DNA from: JARYGU01 sp033795365
GTDB taxonomy: Bacteria; Pseudomonadota; Alphaproteobacteria; Rhizobiales; Rhizobiaceae
NCBI GenBank assembly: GCA_033795365.1
Contig: JARYGU010000005.1
Span: forward strand, 248,001 to 312,000
Length of the DNA: 64,000 bases
Reading direction: 5' to 3'
Shown: positions 1 to 9,621 of the stretch, in pieces
How positions within the stretch are numbered: the first letter of the stretch is position 1
How the letters are laid out: each line of letters begins with the position of its first letter
Notes under the pieces: model-generated
What the model was told of the DNA's origin: nothing
Seen by the model: the letters and a program-made list of their open reading frames with translations, nothing else
Databases searched by the model: none
Made by a program: the position numbers and the translations under genes

Positions 1-241
1 CTATTTCCGGATTGATGAAAACCAGCGGCTGCTTTCCCTCTTCTTCCTTCGAAACGTCGAGAACCAGCATCCGGCGGGGTACGCCGATCTGGATTGCGGC
101 AAGCCCGATGCCCGGCGCATCATACATCGTTTCGAGCATGTCGTCTGCGAGCTTGCGCACATCGTCGTTGACGGCTTCGATCGGCGAGGAAACCTGACGC
201 AACAGGGGATCGGGAAGGATTATCAGCGGCTTGATCGTCAT
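1..241 (-). CDS. def: Peptide deformylase, N-terminal 80 residues (gene cut by window edge)
   Basis: Peptide deformylase removes the formyl group from the initiator methionine of new proteins at the ribosome exit. Translation from the ATG at 241 gives a typical deformylase N-terminus with the first conserved motif GIGLAAIQIG at residues 44-53. The metal-binding cysteine and HExxH motifs lie beyond the left edge and cannot be checked. The open frame runs unbroken to base 1. The gene is divergent from rmuC with about 150 bp between them. The family assignment is safe. Whether this is the only deformylase copy cannot be told from here. Confidence 0.9.
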   Translation of the reverse strand, partial: MTIKPLIILPDPLLRQVSSPIEAVNDDVRKLADDMLETMYDAPGIGLAAIQIGVPRRMLVLDVSKEEEGKQPLVFINPEI

Positions 242-391
242 ATGCCTCCCTTACCGCTTTGCACGGCGGCTTTCAATTGTCTTGTGTCCCCGAGACCCAC
301 GCGCCGGCCGGACAATGAAGGTCATAAACTATCTCGCAATCTGTTCACGTTATGATCTTCTTTTCGGCGGAAAGAATGCTATGGTCTCTTC

Positions 392-1591
392 ATGGTTTCC
401 ATAACATCTAACGATAGTCTTCATCGCTTGACCACGGTCCTGACCGGCGAACCTCTGTTGCTCGTTTTCTGCACCGCGGTTCTCCTGATCATTTCCGCGG
501 CGCTGATCGCTGCCCGCCGCTCGGCCCGTATCCATCGGCAGTCAATCGAAGTCGCCGAGGCACGCTTTAGCGAACTGCTGCGCGCTCAAAACGAGATGCA
601 GGGCCGGGTTGCGGCAATGGCGGACGTCTTCGGCGCCCGCCAGGCAGAGACGAACCAGGCGATCAATCAGCGGCTCGACGGGCTCACGCAGCGCCTCGGC
701 CACTCCATCAGCGAACAGACGCGTGCGACGCACGAGAACCTGCGCCGATTGCAGGAGCGGCTTGCCGTGATCGACACCGCGCAGACGAACATACAGTCGC
801 TCGCCAAGGATGTCGTCGGGTTGCAGGCTATCCTTTCGAACAAGCAGACGCGCGGTGCGTTCGGACAGTCGCGAATGGAAACGATCGTCGCCGACGGCCT
901 GCCTATGGGCGCCTTTCAATTTCAGGCACAGCTTTCCAACGGATCGCGACCGGATTGTACGATCCGGATGCCGAACGGCCAGCCACCGCTCGTCATCGAC
1001 GCAAAATTCCCTCTGGAAGGCTGGAATGCGATGAGCGGTGCCGCGTCTCCGGAAGCGGCGAAAGCCGCCGCCCAGCAATTCAAGCGCGATATGGAGGTCC
1101 ATATCCGGGATATATCGGAAAAATACCTCATTCCCGGCGAGACGCAGGATACCGCTTTCCTCTTCGTTCCTTCGGAATCGATCTTCGCCGGAATCCACGA
1201 GAATTTCGAAGGCGTGGTCCAACGCGCGCACCGAGCCCGCATCGTCATCGTCTCGCCGTCGCTGCTCCTCCTCTCGATCCAGGTCCTGCAGGCGCTGCTG
1301 AAAGACCAGCGCATGCGGGAGCAGGCCCATGTCATCCAGGGCGAGGTGGTGCGACTGATGGACGACCTGACGCGGCTCGATGACCGGGTGCGAAAGCTCG
1401 CGGGCCACTTTTCCGCCGCCCAACGGGATGTGGACCAGATTCTCACGTCGACCGAGAAGCTCGCGCGGCGCGGCGCGCGCATCGGCGAACTGGAATTCGA
1501 GGCTGCACCCTCCCCTGCCGGTTCTTCCGGAGAACGCTCGGTGGAAAGCCGGACAGGGCAATTGCGCCTGAGGGTGGTTGACGAGGACTAA
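392..1591 (+). CDS. rmuC: DNA recombination protein RmuC
   Basis: RmuC-family proteins are membrane-anchored, predicted nuclease-fold proteins that limit rearrangement at inverted repeats; the biochemistry is poorly known. The 399-residue product has one N-terminal membrane helix (about residues 21-41), a long helical, probably coiled-coil stretch (about 45-150), and the RmuC core with GAFGQSRME at 155-163, VIDAKFP at 201-207 and a later FVPSES motif. Length and order match the family. It is divergent from the deformylase gene and is followed 48 bp later by the ribokinase gene. The DNA-maintenance role is known for the family; nothing local adds to it. Confidence 0.92.
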   Translation: MVSITSNDSLHRLTTVLTGEPLLLVFCTAVLLIISAALIAARRSARIHRQSIEVAEARFSELLRAQNEMQGRVAAMADVFGARQAETNQAINQRLDGLTQRLGHSISEQTRATHENLRRLQERLAVIDTAQTNIQSLAKDVVGLQAILSNKQTRGAFGQSRMETIVADGLPMGAFQFQAQLSNGSRPDCTIRMPNGQPPLVIDAKFPLEGWNAMSGAASPEAAKAAAQQFKRDMEVHIRDISEKYLIPGETQDTAFLFVPSESIFAGIHENFEGVVQRAHRARIVIVSPSLLLLSIQVLQALLKDQRMREQAHVIQGEVVRLMDDLTRLDDRVRKLAGHFSAAQRDVDQILTSTEKLARRGARIGELEFEAAPSPAGSSGERSVESRTGQLRLRVVDED

Positions 1592-1639
1592 ACCTATCGG
1601 GCAGTGTCGCGCTACGATTTCAGGGACGGAACCAGCCGA

Positions 1640-2539
1640 ATGATTACAGTTTTCGGATCCATCAATATGGATCTCATTGCCACGACCGAACGCCTGCCGA
1701 AACCGGGAGAAACCGTCGCGGGAGGCAGCTTCTCCACGGCGGCCGGCGGCAAGGGGGCCAATCAGGCTCTGGCCGCAAGCCGCGCCGGCGGTTCGGTCCG
1801 CATGGCAGGAGCCGTCGGGAACGACGGCTTCGCTGCGGATGCCCTCGCGCTCCTGAAGGACGCGGGAGCGAACCTTGAGGCCGTGAAGATTGCCGACGAG
1901 TCCACCGGCACCGCCCATATCCTGGTCGGTGACGACGGAGAAAACGTGATCGTGGTCGTTCCCGGCGCGAACGGCACCGTCAGCGCAGCGGATGCAGAGG
2001 CGACGGTTGCAAGCATGGGACCGGACGATCTGCTGATGCTCCAGCTCGAAATTCCCGCGGCTTCGGTCGAGGCTGCGCTTCGAACAGCGAAGACTTGCGG
2101 GATCACCTCCCTGATCAACCTGGCACCGCTGACGCCGGATGCGCGCTGTCTCGGTGCCATGGCGGACATCCTCGTCGCCAACGAAACGGAATTCGAGCTT
2201 TTCGCCGGCCGGGACGGCCTTTCGGGTGCTGAACGGGAAGAGGCGATGCGCAAGCTTCACGCCGAGACCCGCCAGACCCTGATCGTGACGCTGGGTGCGG
2301 AAGGCGTCGTGGCCATTCGCGACGGGGAGGTCTTCCGTGCAAAGGGCCTTGCCATCGAACCGGTGGATACGGTCGGTGCCGGAGATACCTTCTGCGGCTA
2401 TCTCGCTGCTTCTCTCGACGCAGGTCTGGCATTTCCCGATGCGCTTCGCCGTGCGGCTGTTGCCGGTTCGCTCGCCTGCCTCAAACGCGGCGCGCAGCCG
2501 TCGATACCGTTTTCGGAAGAGGTCGCGGCGGCGGCGTGA
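1640..2539 (+). CDS. rbsK: Ribokinase-like PfkB-family sugar kinase
   Basis: The product is a PfkB-fold kinase of 299 residues, expected to phosphorylate ribose at O5 with ATP. The start has the ribokinase signature FGSINMDL, with GGKGANQA at 36-43, and the C-terminal anion-hole motif DTVGAGDTFCG begins at about 243 and carries the catalytic aspartate near 249. I start it at the ATG at 1640 because AGGGACGGA sits 9 bases upstream; a GTG 36 bases earlier would add 12 residues without family similarity. No ribose transporter or deoC is nearby, so the substrate is inferred from the family only and another pentose or nucleoside-derived sugar is possible. Confidence 0.85.
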   Translation: MITVFGSINMDLIATTERLPKPGETVAGGSFSTAAGGKGANQALAASRAGGSVRMAGAVGNDGFAADALALLKDAGANLEAVKIADESTGTAHILVGDDGENVIVVVPGANGTVSAADAEATVASMGPDDLLMLQLEIPAASVEAALRTAKTCGITSLINLAPLTPDARCLGAMADILVANETEFELFAGRDGLSGAEREEAMRKLHAETRQTLIVTLGAEGVVAIRDGEVFRAKGLAIEPVDTVGAGDTFCGYLAASLDAGLAFPDALRRAAVAGSLACLKRGAQPSIPFSEEVAAAA

Positions 2540-2830
2540 TCCCGGATCCGGACGCGGCGGGGCATACAAAAAGGGTGCGCGCCGCGCAGTCTCACCTCCT
2601 GATTGAAACGCAAAAAACGACCGAAACCCACGCCTTTCCGGCGTCTGCGTTGGCTGAATTATTAATATTTTACGCGTTAGGTGGCGGCTGAGAGGCCGAT
2701 TCCGACATCCGGCTGGCCGCCTCCGATGCCGGTCGGCATCCTGCTCTCCATGATGGAGCTTCACCCAATTTCCGATTGCGCATCTCCGTGGAACGTCGTT
2801 CCCGCGGATTTCTCAGCTCGTGAGGATTTC

Positions 2831-5164
2831 ATGTTCAAGTTCCAGGCCAAGTCCATTGCGACGAAGCTCATCGCGGTTACCGGCGGGACCATCGCGCTGG
2901 TCCTGCTGGCATCCAATTTCACGCTGATTTCCGAATCCCAGGATCGCGTTTCGACGCTGGTCTACAACGACGCACGCGCGCAGGCGGAAGGGATCGCATC
3001 CGACATCGCCTCCGATATCGGCGCGCTCGCAGCCGCAGCCCGTTCGATGGCTGGAGTCATCGGCCGCACCCACGAAAACCATCTTCTCGATCGCAAGGGT
3101 GTCATCGACATCCTGAAAGTGAATCTGGAAACCAATGCGTCGGCTTTCGGCAGCTGGTTCGCAGAGGAACCCCGCGCTTTCGACGGAAAGTCTGCGGACT
3201 ATACCGGCCAAACGGAATTCGGTGCGAGCAAGGCCGGCGACTTCAACCCCTACTGGACAAAGAGCAAGAACGGCATCGCGCTCTCCGTTTTTGATTCGAA
3301 CTATTCGGCGGAATGGTATTCGCTCGCCGCCCAAAGCGGGCGCGGTGCGATCACCCAGCCCTATGCCGAGACCACGACGGGCGAGAACACCGCGATGGCG
3401 TCAATTGCCTATCCGGTCTTGTCGGGCGGCAAGCGGATCGGCGTCGGCGGGATGGACATTTCGCTGAAGACCCTCTCGGAGAAGCTTTCCCAGCTTCGTC
3501 CCTTCGGTTCCGGACGCGTGACCCTCCTGTCGCAGAGCGGAAAATGGGTCGTCGCGCCGATCCCGGATCTCCTCATGAAGGACTATGACGGCGTCGGTAC
3601 GGACGTGGTCAAAGCCGCGCTTTCGGCCGGTGAAACCGGCCTGATCGAAAATCTCACCTATGATAGCCATGAGGGCTTCGACCGCATCGTCTACCCCTTT
3701 GCCCTTCCCGACGTGAATGCAAGCTGGGTGGTCCTGGTCGATGTTCCGCGCGCTGCGATCTTCGCACCGGTCCGCGCCCAGACGATGATGATGGTGGCCG
3801 GCGGACTTATCGTGCTTGCGGCGGTGCTCGCCGGCCTCTATCTCGCGATCCGCAGCTTCGTCCAGAAGCCGCTTGCAAGTCTGGTGAGCGATGTCGAACG
3901 CCTCAGCAGCGGTGTCTACGGCGAAGCCGTTTCCGGCCAGGACCGCCGGGACGAAACCGGCGCGGTCGCGAAGGCGTTGGAAGGTTTCCGTCACAAGCTT
4001 TCCGACGCCGTGCGCATCGAAGGGGAAGCGGAAAGCCAGCGCCGCATGAGCGAGACGGAACGGGCACAGACGGAAGCGGAACGCGCCGCGGCACTCGCGC
4101 TGCAGAAGGACATCGTGGCACGCCTTGGAGACGGGCTGGCGCATCTTTCGGCAGGTGATCTCGCCTTCCGCCTGACCGACGATTTCCCGGGCGAATATGC
4201 CGCGTTGAAAACCGACTTCAACTCGGCGCTCGCAAGCCTCGAAGAGACGATCCAGACCGTCAATGCCTCGGTCGGCAATATCAGCAACGGTACCGGCGAA
4301 ATTTCCAAGGGCGCCGCGGATCTTTCGCATCGCACGGAACAGCAGGCTGCAAGCCTCGAGGAAACGGCGGCGGCGCTCGATCAGCTGACTTCCCAGGTCA
4401 ATTCCAGCGCGGAAAACGCCCGTGTCGCCGCCAAATCCGTCGAAACCGCGAGCGACGATGCCGGCAAGTCCGGCGAAGTCGTGCAAAGGGCGATTTCCGC
4501 AATGCACGGCATTGAGCAGTCGTCGCTGGAAGTCAGCCGTATTATCGGCGTGATCGACGAGATCGCCTTCCAGACGAATCTTCTCGCGCTCAATGCAGGC
4601 GTCGAGGCCGCCCGAGCCGGCGATGCCGGCAAGGGTTTTGCGGTCGTCGCGCAGGAAGTGCGCGAACTCGCCCAGCGTTCGGCCAATGCCGCCAAGGAGA
4701 TCAAGACCCTGATCAACACTTCCGAGGTGCAGGTGCGCGAGGGCGTGGAGCTCGTCGGCAAAGCCGGAGGAGCGCTCGAAAAGATCGCCGAACAGGTCAT
4801 GCAGATCAACGGGCTTATCCGCCAGATTTCCGGCTCTGCCTCCGAGCAGGCCGTGGGCCTCAAGGAGATCAACGCTGCGGTCAACCAGATGGATCAGGTA
4901 ACGCAGCAGAACGCGGCGATGGTCGAGCAGACGACCGCGGCCAGCATGGCACTCAACGAGGAGGCTCAGGTGCTGAGATCGCTCGTCTCCCGGTTCCGCG
5001 CGGGCTCCGGCCGGTCCAGCCAGACCGCGGCGGCGCCACCCCAACCGCAACGTCCAGCTTACAAAGCTCCCGCACCGGCGGCCTATCGTTCCGGTCCGAC
5101 ACGCGCCGTTCCACAGGCCGCAGGCAACACGGCACTCGCACAGGACGACTGGGAAGAGTTCTGA
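2831..5164 (+). CDS. Methyl-accepting chemotaxis protein with Cache-type sensor
   Basis: This is a transmembrane chemoreceptor of 777 residues. Membrane helices lie near residues 12-33 and 319-341 and enclose a periplasmic region of Cache-domain length. A HAMP domain follows the second helix and a second HAMP-like segment lies near 425-475. The cytoplasmic signalling hairpin has its conserved tip at about 577-597 (EIAFQTNLLALNAG). The protein ends in a flexible Pro/Ala-rich tail and the pentapeptide DWEEF, the type that tethers CheR and CheB. The ATG at 2831 follows GAGG at good spacing. Chemotaxis genes are not adjacent, so this is a stand-alone receptor and its ligand is unknown. Sinorhizobium McpZ is a possible orthologue, but I did not test that. 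Confidence 0.93.
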   Translation: MFKFQAKSIATKLIAVTGGTIALVLLASNFTLISESQDRVSTLVYNDARAQAEGIASDIASDIGALAAAARSMAGVIGRTHENHLLDRKGVIDILKVNLETNASAFGSWFAEEPRAFDGKSADYTGQTEFGASKAGDFNPYWTKSKNGIALSVFDSNYSAEWYSLAAQSGRGAITQPYAETTTGENTAMASIAYPVLSGGKRIGVGGMDISLKTLSEKLSQLRPFGSGRVTLLSQSGKWVVAPIPDLLMKDYDGVGTDVVKAALSAGETGLIENLTYDSHEGFDRIVYPFALPDVNASWVVLVDVPRAAIFAPVRAQTMMMVAGGLIVLAAVLAGLYLAIRSFVQKPLASLVSDVERLSSGVYGEAVSGQDRRDETGAVAKALEGFRHKLSDAVRIEGEAESQRRMSETERAQTEAERAAALALQKDIVARLGDGLAHLSAGDLAFRLTDDFPGEYAALKTDFNSALASLEETIQTVNASVGNISNGTGEISKGAADLSHRTEQQAASLEETAAALDQLTSQVNSSAENARVAAKSVETASDDAGKSGEVVQRAISAMHGIEQSSLEVSRIIGVIDEIAFQTNLLALNAGVEAARAGDAGKGFAVVAQEVRELAQRSANAAKEIKTLINTSEVQVREGVELVGKAGGALEKIAEQVMQINGLIRQISGSASEQAVGLKEINAAVNQMDQVTQQNAAMVEQTTAASMALNEEAQVLRSLVSRFRAGSGRSSQTAAAPPQPQRPAYKAPAPAAYRSGPTRAVPQAAGNTALAQDDWEEF

Positions 5165-5187
5165 GCAGCCGTCCTTTCAGAACGATC

Positions 5188-5219
5188 GGCCGGCGTCCTG
5201 TCAGGGCGCCGGCCTTTTC
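5188..5219 (+). terminator. Rho-independent terminator of the chemoreceptor gene
   Basis: A perfect 8-bp stem (GGCCGGCG at 5188-5195, CGCCGGCC at 5207-5214) encloses an 11-base loop and is followed directly by TTTT. It begins 23 bases after the chemoreceptor stop codon and faces the convergent small gene. Confidence 0.8.
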
Positions 5220-5327
5220 GTCAGATCAATATGCGGACAGATCGTCAGGAAGCTCCGGTCGCCCGCGCCGTAAGACGTCCCTTCGAACGCGAGCGGCTGC
5301 CGCTTTCCAGCCGTTGCTTCGCCTCCT

Positions 5328-5585
5328 TCAGCTCCAGAGGCCCGAAAGCGCCTGGTATTCCGGACGCAGCATGATCGCTTCCATGGAAAGCTCCGGCTTT
5401 CCGAGATCCATCAGCCGTTCCAGGCCGGTCGTGCCCGGCTTGAACACGAGTTCCCTCGCAGCCGTCGCTCCGCCATGCAGCACGACATAGCGCCGCAACA
5501 GCACGGGGCGGAAGCCGAGCGCAGCGCAGCGATCGTAAAGCCCAAGCAGTTCCCGATGGAATCCGGCCTCCAGGGAAGTCTTCAT
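5328..5585 (-). CDS. Conserved hypothetical protein, 85 residues
   Basis: This is a small soluble protein without a signal peptide or membrane helix. The pattern of leucines and the run LYDRCAALGF followed by GGATAARELV and a closing LSMEAIML resembles a family of small bacterial proteins of unknown function that I have seen in many genomes; I cannot name a function. It lies 40 bp downstream of the nucleoside hydrolase on the same strand and probably shares its transcript. Codon use resembles the neighbouring genes, so I take it as real. The gene is convergent with the chemoreceptor gene. Confidence 0.7.
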   Translation of the reverse strand: MKTSLEAGFHRELLGLYDRCAALGFRPVLLRRYVVLHGGATAARELVFKPGTTGLERLMDLGKPELSMEAIMLRPEYQALSGLWS

Positions 5586-5625
5586 CGCCAGTCCTTCGTT
5601 TCGTCAGAGGCAGTCATGCCGGCCA

Positions 5626-6570
5626 TCATATGCGGGAAAGGCGTTCCGTCAGCAGATCGAAAAAGCCCTGCGCGTCGATATCCTTCATGACCCTGGCGTT
5701 GTGGCGCCGCCCGGTGACCTGCCACCAATCCACCACCGTCATACCGGCGGTTAGCGGCGAATTCACTTCGATCTCCACATTGCAATCCCGCCCACGGAAA
5801 AGGTCCGGCTTGAGGAGATAGGCAATCACAGTGGGGTCATGCAGCGGACCGCCGTCGGAGCCGTATTTCTCCACGTCGAAGCGTTCGAAGAATTCCAGCA
5901 TCTCGGCGAGCGCGACTGCCGGCCGCGAGCCGATGTCCTTGATCCTCCGTATCCGGCTCTTGAATGTCAGGACCTTGTGCGTGACATCGAGCGGCATCAT
6001 GACGATCGGCACGCCGGAGCGGAACACCGCATCGGCGGCTTCCGGGTCGACATAGACATTGAACTCGGCTGCCGGTGTGATGTTGCCGCCTTCGAAGAAG
6101 CCGCCGCCCATCATGACAAGTTCGCGCACGCGGGGAACGATCTCAGGCGCCTTACCGATTGCCAGCGCGATATTCGTCAGCGGGCCCAGCGTGCAGAGCG
6201 TCACCGTCCCAGGCTCTTCCCGAAGCAGCGTCTCCACTATGAAGTCGACGGCATGCTGCTCCTGCAGTGCCATCGACGGCTCGTCGACTGCCGGGCCATC
6301 GAGCCCGGTCTTTCCATGGACGTGCTCCGCCGTGACGGAAGGACGGACGATGGGCTTTTCCGCACCCGCAAAAACCTTGACATCCTGCCTGCCGCAGAGT
6401 TCGCAGATGATCCGCGCATTGCGGGACGTCATCCTCAGCGGCACATTGCCGGAAACCGTCGTAATGCCGAGAAGGTCGAGCTCCCCGGGGCTGCCGAACG
6501 CCAGCATGATCGCTGCCGCGTCGTCCTGTCCCGGATCGGTATCGATAATGATTTTTCTTGGGCGCGACAT
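5626..6570 (-). CDS. Inosine/uridine-preferring nucleoside hydrolase family protein
   Basis: Nucleoside hydrolases cleave the N-glycosidic bond of ribonucleosides to free base and ribose. The 314-residue product has the calcium-binding N-terminal cluster DTDPGQDDA at residues 10-18, the signature of the IunH family, and the distal LHDPTVIA segment with a further calcium-binding aspartate. I start at the ATG at 6570, preceded by GGAGAA; the frame is open further upstream but that part has no family similarity. No purine transporter is adjacent. Substrate preference (purine, pyrimidine or both) cannot be read from the sequence. The gene is divergent from hsp20. Confidence 0.92.
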   Translation of the reverse strand: MSRPRKIIIDTDPGQDDAAAIMLAFGSPGELDLLGITTVSGNVPLRMTSRNARIICELCGRQDVKVFAGAEKPIVRPSVTAEHVHGKTGLDGPAVDEPSMALQEQHAVDFIVETLLREEPGTVTLCTLGPLTNIALAIGKAPEIVPRVRELVMMGGGFFEGGNITPAAEFNVYVDPEAADAVFRSGVPIVMMPLDVTHKVLTFKSRIRRIKDIGSRPAVALAEMLEFFERFDVEKYGSDGGPLHDPTVIAYLLKPDLFRGRDCNVEIEVNSPLTAGMTVVDWWQVTGRRHNARVMKDIDAQGFFDLLTERLSRI

Positions 6571-6634
6571 GCGTTCTCCGTTTTCCACCTGCCGCATGCA
6601 TAGCTGTAATCGCGCGGCGAAGCGGCGACTATAT

Positions 6635-6665
6635 TTGCGAAATTGCCTTTCGCAAGCGTCTTGCG
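6635..6665. repeat. Two overlapping inverted repeats upstream of hsp20
   Basis: TTGCGAAA (6635-6642) pairs perfectly with TTTCGCAA (6648-6655). The right arm also forms a second perfect stem, CGCAAG (6651-6656) with CTTGCG (6660-6665). The two hairpins exclude each other. The right arm of the second is also the -35 element of the proposed heat-shock promoter, so the repeat may be a protein-binding site. Confidence 0.55.
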
Positions 6666-6688
6666 CGCCGCATCGTCCGTCACCATAT
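6660..6688 (+). promoter_or_regulatory. RpoH (sigma-32)-like promoter of hsp20
   Basis: CTTGCG at 6660-6665 and CCATAT at 6683-6688 are separated by exactly 17 bp, in good agreement with heat-shock promoters of alphaproteobacteria (CTTG, about 17 bp, a CCATAT-like -10). The predicted transcript starts near 6695, giving a leader of about 60 bases before hsp20. The match is seen in the sequence; use by RpoH is inferred from the gene it precedes. Confidence 0.7.
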
Positions 6689-6727
6689 TGGCAGTTGTCG
6701 GGATGCTGAAGATCGGGTCTCGTCGCA

Positions 6728-6748
6728 GTCGCTTGATAGACCAAGGGC
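6728..6748 (+). promoter_or_regulatory. Possible ROSE-like RNA thermometer hairpin covering the hsp20 ribosome site
   Basis: In the leader, TCGCT at 6729-6733 matches the UYGCU anti-Shine-Dalgarno motif of ROSE thermometers. CTTG (6732-6735) pairs with CAAG (6742-6745) around a six-base loop; G6731 then faces G6746 and C6730 pairs with G6747. The AAGGG ribosome site (6743-6747) is therefore partly hidden, with a G-G mismatch where ROSE elements have one. The stem is short and only this last hairpin is clear. Confidence 0.5.
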
Positions 6749-6756
6749 TAGAGCAA

Positions 6757-7188
6757 ATGAGCCGAATGACACCTTTCACGAGCCCTCTGCTTCTGGGCTT
6801 CGATACCATGGAAAAGACCCTTGAGCGTATTGCCAAGGGCAATGACGGTTATCCGCCCTACAATATCGAGCGCTTGCGTCCTGATGGCCAGGACGGTTCG
6901 CCCGAACGGCTGCGGATCACATTGGCCGTCGCGGGTTTTTCCGAAGACGAACTCGACGTGACGACCGAGGAGAACCAGTTGGTCATCCGCGGACGCCAGG
7001 TCGATCTCGGCGAAAAAGACTATCTTTACCGTGGCATAGCTGCACGCCAGTTCCAGCGGATGTTCGTGCTGGCCGATGGAATGCAGGTGCTGGGGGCGGA
7101 ACTCCGCAACGGCCTTCTTTCCGTCGACCTCGTGCGTCCGGAACCGGCGCGCATGGTAAAGAAAATTAACATTTCCGTACCAGACTAA
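6757..7188 (+). CDS. Small heat shock protein, Hsp20/IbpA family
   Basis: This is an ATP-independent holdase of 143 residues that binds unfolding proteins during heat stress. The alpha-crystallin domain spans about residues 33-135, with the edge-strand segment ELDVTTEENQLVIRG and a final strand before the end. I start at the ATG at 6757 because an AAGGG ribosome site lies 9 bases upstream and the protein then begins like other class A rhizobial small heat shock proteins. The upstream region carries a RpoH-like promoter and a possible thermometer. A DUF1150 gene follows, a pairing common in alphaproteobacteria. Confidence 0.92.
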   Translation: MSRMTPFTSPLLLGFDTMEKTLERIAKGNDGYPPYNIERLRPDGQDGSPERLRITLAVAGFSEDELDVTTEENQLVIRGRQVDLGEKDYLYRGIAARQFQRMFVLADGMQVLGAELRNGLLSVDLVRPEPARMVKKINISVPD

Positions 7189-7324
7189 TTCACGTGCCGG
7201 TCTTGCGGGCACACCCGCCCGAAGGTCTCGCGCTGAACTGAAGATGCCGCCGCACCGATGGGTCATGGTGACCGCGGGCGTGCGGAGAGCGGGCCTTGGG
7301 CCCGGCAATACCATGGAGACGAAC

Positions 7325-7582
7325 ATGGGACTGAAAACTCTGACACCAACCGTTTCGAAAGCTGAGCTTGCTCATATCGGTGCAGGAGAAGTCGGCTATA
7401 TCCGCAAGATGCGGGCAGACGAAGTTTCGCGCTGCTTCCCGGAAGCCCCGGAAATCGACCCGAGCCTCGATCTATGGGCGCTTTTCGGCGCCGACGGCAC
7501 GCCGATCCTGCTGACGGACAACCGTTCGAGCACCTTCTTCAAGGCTGCCGAGGACGACCTGCGCACCGTCAGTCTGCACTGA
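7325..7582 (+). CDS. DUF1150 family protein
   Basis: This is an 85-residue protein of a family found almost only in alphaproteobacteria, usually next to a small heat shock gene, as here. Function is unknown; the genetic link suggests a role in protein quality control. It has no signal peptide or membrane helix. The acidic middle section and the segment LWALFGADGTPILLTD are the recognisable family core. The ATG at 7325 is preceded by GGAG at 6-base spacing; an in-frame ATG 12 bases earlier overlaps that site. It ends 18 bp before the convergent trmB gene. Confidence 0.85.
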   Translation: MGLKTLTPTVSKAELAHIGAGEVGYIRKMRADEVSRCFPEAPEIDPSLDLWALFGADGTPILLTDNRSSTFFKAAEDDLRTVSLH

Positions 7583-7600
7583 CGCTTCCTTCGCCGGCGA

Positions 7601-8302
7601 TCAGATCCGGCGGAATGTGAGGTAAGCGGATTTTCGCCCTTCACGCCTGGCTTTGGCCTCGTAGCGCGTTCCCGGCCAGCCGGCAAACGGCTCCAGCCAG
7701 TCGGCAGCATTGTCGGCAGACCAGCAGAATGCCGGATGCGCATTGCAATGCTGGAGCGTCCAATTGACATAAGTGTCGATATCGGACGCGAAACAGAAGA
7801 GGCCGCCCGGCTTCAGCACACGGGCGAAGCGGTCGAGATTGACCGCGGAGACGAAACGTCTTTTCCAATGTTTCCGCTTCGGCCATGGATCGGGATAGAG
7901 CAGATCGATCTGGTCGATCGCCCCCTCCGGCAGCCAATCGAGAAGTACGGTCGCATCGTCGTCGTAGAGACGGATATTGCGAGCGCCGGTTTCCTGGATG
8001 CGGCCGACGAGCTTTGCCATCGAATTCACGAAGGGCTCGACGCCGATGAAAGCCGTCGAAGGCGTTTCCAGCGCGCGATGGATGAGATGCTCGCCACCTC
8101 CGAAACCGATTTCAAGGCGCACATGGTTCGGCTTGAAACCGAAGAGAACGCCGATATCGGAGGGTGCCGGAGCGGAAAGATCGACCTTCAGCTCCGGCAA
8201 GATGGTTTCAAGTTGATGCGCCTGCCGCTCGCGTAGCGGTTTTCCCTTGCGGCGACCGAAAAACGCTTCGGTCGCCCGCGTGCGGCGCTCGCCTTCGTTC
8301 AT
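7601..8302 (-). CDS. trmB: tRNA (guanine-N7-)-methyltransferase TrmB
   Basis: TrmB methylates N7 of G46 in the variable loop of tRNAs, using S-adenosylmethionine. The 233-residue product has the SAM-binding motif LEIGFGGGEHL at 63-73 and the family signature PDPWPKRKH at 137-145, which contains the catalytic and tRNA-contacting residues. It starts only 7 bp after the metK stop codon on the same strand, so the SAM synthase and this SAM user are very likely co-transcribed. This matches the metK-trmB order I know from other rhizobia. Confidence 0.95.
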   Translation of the reverse strand: MNEGERRTRATEAFFGRRKGKPLRERQAHQLETILPELKVDLSAPAPSDIGVLFGFKPNHVRLEIGFGGGEHLIHRALETPSTAFIGVEPFVNSMAKLVGRIQETGARNIRLYDDDATVLLDWLPEGAIDQIDLLYPDPWPKRKHWKRRFVSAVNLDRFARVLKPGGLFCFASDIDTYVNWTLQHCNAHPAFCWSADNAADWLEPFAGWPGTRYEAKARREGRKSAYLTFRRI

Positions 8303-8309
8303 TCCAGCC

Positions 8310-9548
<1,239 letters not shown>

Positions 9549-9621
9549 GTGGGAATTCCCCTCAAAGAAGATGGACTTCGCAGTTGTTAGTCAGTTCAGG
9601 GGAGAAAAACAAGCGCAGAAG

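Noticed and set aside
2640..2700. CtrA site (TTAA-N7-TTAA) before the chemoreceptor gene
   Set aside because: The AT-rich stretch contains TTAA-like pieces, but the second half-site does not match at the required spacing.
2725..2740. Inverted repeat GATGCCG-GT-CGGCATC before the chemoreceptor gene
   Set aside because: The two-base centre is too tight for an RNA hairpin of full length and there is no other support for an operator.
542..2764. Very long open frame (about 740 codons) on the minus strand opposite rmuC and rbsK
   Set aside because: Antisense to two well-recognised genes. High-GC genes leave the opposite strand open, and the translation is Arg/Gly-rich with no domain.
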